DNA of 11,160 bases, taken from positions 1 through 11,160 of the forward strand of contig JAGQXA010000296.1 of NCBI GenBank assembly GCA_020436865.1, in the 5' to 3' direction. The position numbers were made by a program, and so were the translations under genes. Within the stretch, counting starts at the first letter, position 1; each line of letters begins with the position of its first letter. The notes under the pieces are model-generated. The model was not told the origin of the DNA. It ran no database searches and saw only the letters and a list, made by a program, of their open reading frames with translations. This DNA comes from Saprospiraceae bacterium (GTDB lineage Bacteria > Bacteroidota > Bacteroidia > Chitinophagales > Saprospiraceae). Shown piece after piece: positions 7,578 to 11,160 of this stretch.

Positions 7578-8882
7578 TCAACCTTCCAACCGCCAGCGCT
7601 TTAACACTTTCTTCTTTTTCCAGTGATCGAATTCGAGGAAATACACGATCCCTCCCGATAGCTGCAGGCGCTCCGGCTGTGCGGCAGGGAGTACTCCCGC
7701 CGGTTGGCGCTCTCCGGTGAAGGGGTCCAGGCGTTCCCAGCGAATGCCGTCGGGATGGTGGAAAGCCAGGTAGAAGGCGCCGGTCTGTTCATCGTGGTAC
7801 AGCTCTTTGCGCCAGCGGCGCTCCTGTCCGTAGTCGATGGGGCGACGGTCTTCGAACTGTCCTTCCCAGTCGTATTGCTCCAGGTAGCCTTGCGGATGGT
7901 TGAATAACCAGAGGCGATCGCCGACAGACCAGAGGAAGACCGGCAGTTCGGGTTTGTAGAAAACGTTCACCAGGAAGTCGCGCTCGGCCTGCAGCCGGCG
8001 GATCCGGAAATTCTCGTCGGCCGAGATGTCGCCGATATTGCTGATCGTCGATCCGCGGTACATCAGCCCCATGTCGCCCGAAAAATTAGCCAGTTGATCC
8101 TCGCTGGCGACCACGCGAAAAACCCCGCTTTGCAGACTGGCCTTGTCGTGCCAGCGGTATTCGCGGACCAATCCGTTCACGAACTCAAACTCGTAGTAGG
8201 TGTACTCCTCGTTCGCGGCCACACAGGGCCGGACGAGCTTATCGAAAACCGTCTGATGGATTGTGTCGGCGATCGTTAGCAAATGTCCGTCGTGTTGTAA
8301 GCGGATGGCCTTTTCTTGGACCAGCAGAAATACGTTGCCCTGACAGCTCTTGTACAGCGATTTTTCGCCTTTGACGGTATGCCCTAAGGCGACGACCCCT
8401 TGCCTTCGCCCCCATTCGTCGATCAAGGTCAACTGATACCCCTTGAACACCCCGTAGTACTCCAGAACGACCATCCGCTCGCCGGTCAGCGCAAAATCGA
8501 CGACCACGTACTCATCGCCGTCGGAAAGCGGCAAGGGTTGATTGTCGGGAGAAACGACCACCTGTTCCAACTCGGTCGCCTCCGGCCTCAGCACGATGAG
8601 TAAGGGATCGGCGGGCCGCTCGTTCAACTCGAGTTCGACCGGCCCATAACCGACATAGGAAATGGACAAACGTTGGGGCAAAACGGGAACGGACAGCGTG
8701 AATCGCCCTCCCCCGTCCGTGGTCGTTCCGCGCTCTGCGGGTCGGACCACTACCGTGGCGCCCGGTAAAGGCTGGCGCGTGATCGAGTCGAGCACGACTC
8801 CTTCGATGGGTATGGTCTGACCGTATATAGCAGGCCAGCCCACTACGAGCAGCCAGACCAAGGTCCAGAAGTTCCGTTTCAT
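7578..8882 (-). CDS. Secreted protein with N-terminal carboxypeptidase-regulatory-like domain
   Basis: A 434-residue protein from ATG 8882. The frame opens 14 codons earlier at 8924, but that start overlaps the end of the upstream gene and would put extra residues before a perfect signal peptide (MKRNFWTLVWLLVVGWPAIYG, cut near residue 21), so 8882 is preferred. Residues about 24-108 are a carboxypeptidase-regulatory-like beta sandwich: IEGVVLDSITRQPLPGATVVV, then GTTTDGGGRFTLSV and ISYVGYGPVELEL. In Bacteroidota this domain usually heads TonB-dependent receptors, but no plug or barrel follows. Residues 120-434 are beta-strand-rich, with repeated aromatic segments (GYQLTLIDEWG, GNVFLLVQEK, GAFYLAFHHPDG), perhaps a propeller; I do not recognise the family. 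A lipobox is not evident, so it is probably periplasmic or surface-exposed. It lies 38 nt downstream of the rlpA gene on the same strand, which suggests a shared transcript. Confidence 0.82.
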   Translation of the reverse strand: MKRNFWTLVWLLVVGWPAIYGQTIPIEGVVLDSITRQPLPGATVVVRPAERGTTTDGGGRFTLSVPVLPQRLSISYVGYGPVELELNERPADPLLIVLRPEATELEQVVVSPDNQPLPLSDGDEYVVVDFALTGERMVVLEYYGVFKGYQLTLIDEWGRRQGVVALGHTVKGEKSLYKSCQGNVFLLVQEKAIRLQHDGHLLTIADTIHQTVFDKLVRPCVAANEEYTYYEFEFVNGLVREYRWHDKASLQSGVFRVVASEDQLANFSGDMGLMYRGSTISNIGDISADENFRIRRLQAERDFLVNVFYKPELPVFLWSVGDRLWLFNHPQGYLEQYDWEGQFEDRRPIDYGQERRWRKELYHDEQTGAFYLAFHHPDGIRWERLDPFTGERQPAGVLPAAQPERLQLSGGIVYFLEFDHWKKKKVLKRWRLEG

Positions 8883-8920
8883 AGCTCTATATTTTAACAA
8901 ATCCAGTATCCAGCCCCTCC

Positions 8921-9769
8921 TCAATCCGACAAATTATACACAAAGCCCGACAACTGGAAGTCGCGGCGCAGCTGCGACAACTGGCGTTCGGCGCTTGGGC
9001 GGTCGTTATAGATCCCGACCAACACGCGATACAGCGTCGCGCCCTGGGGGCCCTTCGATTCGCGCAGATAAAGGTCGCCAAGCCCTTGTTCCTGGTACAG
9101 AGCGATCTTGCGCACGGCGTTGTCGTAGCTGGTGTACGAAGCGATCTGCACGCTGTAGCCGACGACGCCCGAAGGCATCCGGCGAACATCGGTCTGAAGC
9201 GCCGGCTCGGCCGGACGGTCCGGGTAAGTCGGCGGAGGGGTATTCCGGATCACCGGCATGCCCGGAATATTGGGCACGATGACCGGCGCATCGTACTCTT
9301 CCGGTACGGCCTTGCGCGTCTGCGCCGGTTGGGCCGGTTGGGCCTGTTTGGCGACCGGGGCCGACATCGCTTCCGGGCGATAAGACGAGGGTGGGTTGGT
9401 CGTCGAGTAGCCCACGGGCTCGACCTTCACCTGCGCCATCCCGTCGTGGACCAGGTCGATGGTTTGAGCGGCAGCCCAGGAAAGATCGACCACCCTGCCG
9501 GGCGTGTAGGGGCCGCGGTCGTTGACGCGCACGGTCACGGAGCGATTGTTGTCGAGGCGCGTCACCCGCAACAAGGTGCCAAGGGAATAAGTCTTGTGTG
9601 CACAGGTCAGTTCGTACTTGTCGTAGTACTCGCCCAGCGCTGTTTCGCGGCCGTGCAGGTAGTCGGCGTAGTACACTGCCAGCCCATATTCGGCCTGTTG
9701 GGCCAGGGCAGAGGAAAAAAACCAGCAGCATACCGACGACAGGAGCAATGGTTTGATCAGATCGTTCAT
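8921..9769 (-). CDS. rlpA: RlpA-family septal lytic transglycosylase with SPOR domain
   Basis: A complete 282-residue protein. Residues 1-23 are a signal peptide (cut after SALA), with no convincing lipobox, unlike the lipoprotein RlpA of E. coli. Residues about 27-118 form the double-psi beta-barrel typical of RlpA: YYADYLHGRETALGEYYDK, then TCAHKTYSLGT and VRVNDRGPY, then GRVVDLS. His58 and Asp84 match the catalytic His and Asp of the characterised Pseudomonas enzyme, so activity on peptidoglycan is plausible. Residues 119-200 are a Pro/Ala-rich linker. Residues 204-281 are a SPOR domain (GYSVQIASYTSYDNAVRKI, then YRVLVGIYNDRPSAERQL), which binds denuded glycan strands at the division septum. 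It should therefore act in the periplasm during cell separation. ATG 9769 is the first start after an AT-rich gap. The downstream secreted protein probably shares its transcript. Confidence 0.93.
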   Translation of the reverse strand: MNDLIKPLLLSSVCCWFFSSALAQQAEYGLAVYYADYLHGRETALGEYYDKYELTCAHKTYSLGTLLRVTRLDNNRSVTVRVNDRGPYTPGRVVDLSWAAAQTIDLVHDGMAQVKVEPVGYSTTNPPSSYRPEAMSAPVAKQAQPAQPAQTRKAVPEEYDAPVIVPNIPGMPVIRNTPPPTYPDRPAEPALQTDVRRMPSGVVGYSVQIASYTSYDNAVRKIALYQEQGLGDLYLRESKGPQGATLYRVLVGIYNDRPSAERQLSQLRRDFQLSGFVYNLSD

Positions 9770-9900
9770 TTGGGAGCGAATTTATTACGCATTAAATTTA
9801 CCACTTTTACCGCAATATTGCTGAATCTCCGGCAGCTTGCATTTTATTCCTAACTTTAAGGGCACGGAATCTCATTGTTGGTTGTCCTATTCTATTGAAC
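9770..9900. promoter_or_regulatory. AT-rich divergent intergenic region between rlpA and the EAD-like gene
   Basis: These 131 bp are visibly richer in A and T than the flanking genes and separate divergent starts, so both promoters should be here. Two -7-like words fit seven of eight positions of TAnnTTTG: TAAATTTA at 9793-9800, which is its own reverse complement and could serve the minus-strand rlpA gene, and TAACTTTA at 9851-9858, 42 nt before the plus-strand ATG. Neither has a TTG at the usual distance of about 20 bp, so both are weak. CAATATTG at 9813-9820 is a perfect 8-bp palindrome. No Shine-Dalgarno sequence precedes either start. Confidence 0.35.
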
Positions 9901-11160
9901 ATGCTCGCCACGAAAGACGAACTAAAAAACTGGGTCGCAAACGACCAGATCAAGAAGGTTATCGATGAACTCCGCCGTTGGGCGCCCACGCTGGGCGATA
10001 CCGATTGGGAAAACAGCCTGCTCCTGCAGGCCGCCCGCTTCTCCGATCTGCTGAAGGACGAACGCAACGGCACCGACTCGGCCGAGAACCTCGGCGTACG
10101 TAAAGCCGCGATCACCAATGCCCTGCTGAGCCTGATCGGCGAATTGCCGGCGCCCGAACCAGCCACCGACACGCCGGCCGTCGATCCGGCGCCCCTGCCG
10201 GAAAGCAACGAGTTGCATGCGGGCAAGTACTTGTGGGTGAGCGGCATTGCCCTGGTGATCGCCGTGGGGCTGTTCTTTCTCCTGTCGAACCGGCAAGATC
10301 GCCTGGGAGACGGCATGGGTAAAATGGGATTTTTCATCCTGCTCTTCCCGCTGGCCTTTTCGGCCGCCGCCTTCCTGTTCGGGGCCATGCGAAGCTACGC
10401 CGCCTATTCGGGGAAGGTCTGGCAAGGACAGGTAGAACTGGGCGGCCCCATCGTGCTGTTCGCCGGCGTGATCGGACTGGGGATCTGGATGAACCGTCCC
10501 GACCAATCCTCCTTTTCCATTCCGGTCACCGTGCACGGACAGGAAGGGCCATTTCACAATGTACTGAACGGCGAAGACGGCCGCGTGCTACTCGACGTCG
10601 ACGGCTATCGCACCGACGCGCAGGTCGACAGCGAAGGGAAAGCCACGCTGGGCGGGCTACCCGGCAACGTCAAAGGTACCAAGGCCTTGCTGGGCTTCGA
10701 ATCCCGGCAATGGAAGCTCAAGGATCCGCAGAAGATGTACCCGCTCAACGGAAAGCCGATCTTCCTGGAAGTGGTCTCCAAATGCCGGGCCTGCCGCATC
10801 TTCGGCACGGTGCGCGACCAGAAAGGATTATTGAGCGGAATGAGCGTTACCCTCGACAACGGAGAAGGCGCCACCACCGACGAGAACGGCCGCTTCGAGA
10901 TCGTTCTTCCGCCCGAAAAGGAAAAAGAGTCATACAACCTGTCCGTCGTGGCCAACGGTCAGCTGCTCAAAGATCTGTACATTACCCCCAGCCCCGACGT
11001 GCCGATCGAGCTGGTCATCGAAGATACGCTCCCTCTCTTCTGCCTGCGCTGCAAAACCGAGCGCCCCAAGGGCGATCCCGTGCAACGGGAGGAATGCTCC
11101 CCCAACAAGAAGTATTTGGAAGGCTGGCTGAAAGGTTATCGCCGCGCACTCGGCGAGAAA
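9901..11160 (+). CDS. EAD11-like membrane protein with carboxypeptidase-regulatory-like domain (3' end beyond window)
   Basis: This reading frame of 420 codons starts at ATG 9901 and is cut by the right edge. Residues 1-82 are all-helical and resemble Effector-Associated Domain 11: an amphipathic start (KDELKNWVANDQIKKVIDEL), then NSLLLQAARFSDLLKDE and an end helix VRKAAITNALLSLIGEL. EADs are small adaptor domains that pair homotypically to join sensor and effector proteins in bacterial conflict systems. A Pro/Ala linker follows (83-105). Membrane helices are predicted at about 110-128, 143-163 and 179-197. Residues about 203-291 are beta-rich (FSIPVTVHGQEG, RVLLDVDGYRTDAQVDSEGKAT, PIFLEVV), and about 297-372 form a carboxypeptidase-regulatory-like fold (IFGTVRDQKGLLSGMSVTL, TTDENGRFEIVLP). 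CxxC pairs occur at C295/C298 and C381/C384, with C399 beyond. With three helices, the EAD and the beta domains would lie on opposite sides of the membrane. The EAD11 assignment is by pattern only. Confidence 0.75.
   Translation, partial: MLATKDELKNWVANDQIKKVIDELRRWAPTLGDTDWENSLLLQAARFSDLLKDERNGTDSAENLGVRKAAITNALLSLIGELPAPEPATDTPAVDPAPLPESNELHAGKYLWVSGIALVIAVGLFFLLSNRQDRLGDGMGKMGFFILLFPLAFSAAAFLFGAMRSYAAYSGKVWQGQVELGGPIVLFAGVIGLGIWMNRPDQSSFSIPVTVHGQEGPFHNVLNGEDGRVLLDVDGYRTDAQVDSEGKATLGGLPGNVKGTKALLGFESRQWKLKDPQKMYPLNGKPIFLEVVSKCRACRIFGTVRDQKGLLSGMSVTLDNGEGATTDENGRFEIVLPPEKEKESYNLSVVANGQLLKDLYITPSPDVPIELVIEDTLPLFCLRCKTERPKGDPVQREECSPNKKYLEGWLKGYRRALGEK

Noticed and set aside
7545..7605. Direct repeat GCGCTTTAAC at 7545-7554 and 7596-7605
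   Set aside because: Both copies are mostly inside the coding ends of two convergent genes and there is no flanking mobile-element structure; a 10-bp match of this kind is probably chance.
8883..8924. Upstream ATG at 8924 for the secreted carboxypeptidase-regulatory-like protein
   Set aside because: It overlaps the end of rlpA and would place 14 charged residues before a textbook signal peptide that begins at ATG 8882.
9086..9853. A 255-codon plus-strand ORF over rlpA
   Set aside because: It is antisense to a well-supported RlpA with barrel and SPOR domains, and its product has no recognisable pattern.
9807..10557. Two minus-strand ORFs (9807-10388 and 9922-10557) over the EAD11-like gene
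   Set aside because: They are antisense to a plus-strand frame with clear helices, membrane segments and Ig-like strands; their own products are Arg/Ser- or Gln-rich and featureless.

Overview
The window reads as chromosomal DNA of a GC-rich member of the Bacteroidota, most likely the Saprospiria (Lewinella or Haliscomenobacter-like). The taxonomic clues are a giant Cys-rich HYR-type surface protein ending in a dockerin-like module and a 'VKIGDVNG' motif, stand-alone carboxypeptidase-regulatory-like domains, a TAnnTTTG-type promoter rather than an E. coli -10/-35, and an almost complete lack of Shine-Dalgarno sequences. Placement at family level is inference; no rRNA or marker gene is present.

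Layout. Positions 1-6052 (minus strand) are one uninterrupted reading frame of 2017 codons, open at the left edge: a secreted, multidomain, adhesin-like protein (signal peptide, DUF11-like domain, tandem HYR and HYR-like modules, a carboxypeptidase-regulatory-like domain, dockerin-like repeats). I read every codon of this frame and found no stop. All the long plus-strand ORFs under it, including one of 1020 codons, are antisense shadows. A 249-bp divergent intergenic region (6053-6301) holds a bulged 11-bp inverted repeat and candidate promoters for both sides. To the right, on the plus strand, a PAS-like/LuxR-type HTH regulator (6302-7078) is followed 10 nt later by a GNAT acetyltransferase (7089-7553), probably one operon. 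Convergent to these, on the minus strand, are a secreted protein with an N-terminal carboxypeptidase-regulatory-like domain (7578-8882) and, just upstream of it, an RlpA-type peptidoglycan enzyme with a SPOR domain (8921-9769), probably a second operon.

After a second, AT-rich divergent intergenic region (9770-9900), the plus strand carries a gene open at the right edge (9901-11160). Its product starts with a small helical domain that resembles Effector-Associated Domain 11 (EAD11), followed by three predicted membrane helices and beta-rich domains including another carboxypeptidase-regulatory-like fold flanked by CxxC motifs. EADs belong to the modular NTPase/peptidase conflict (defence-like) systems of multicellular and complex bacteria. 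This gene is the best lead to an undescribed system, but its partner would have to lie beyond 11160.

Apart from the regulator operon, the theme is the cell envelope: a giant secreted adhesin-like protein, a septal peptidoglycan enzyme with a co-transcribed secreted protein, and a membrane-anchored EAD protein. No tRNA, rRNA, CRISPR array, insertion sequence or phage gene was seen.
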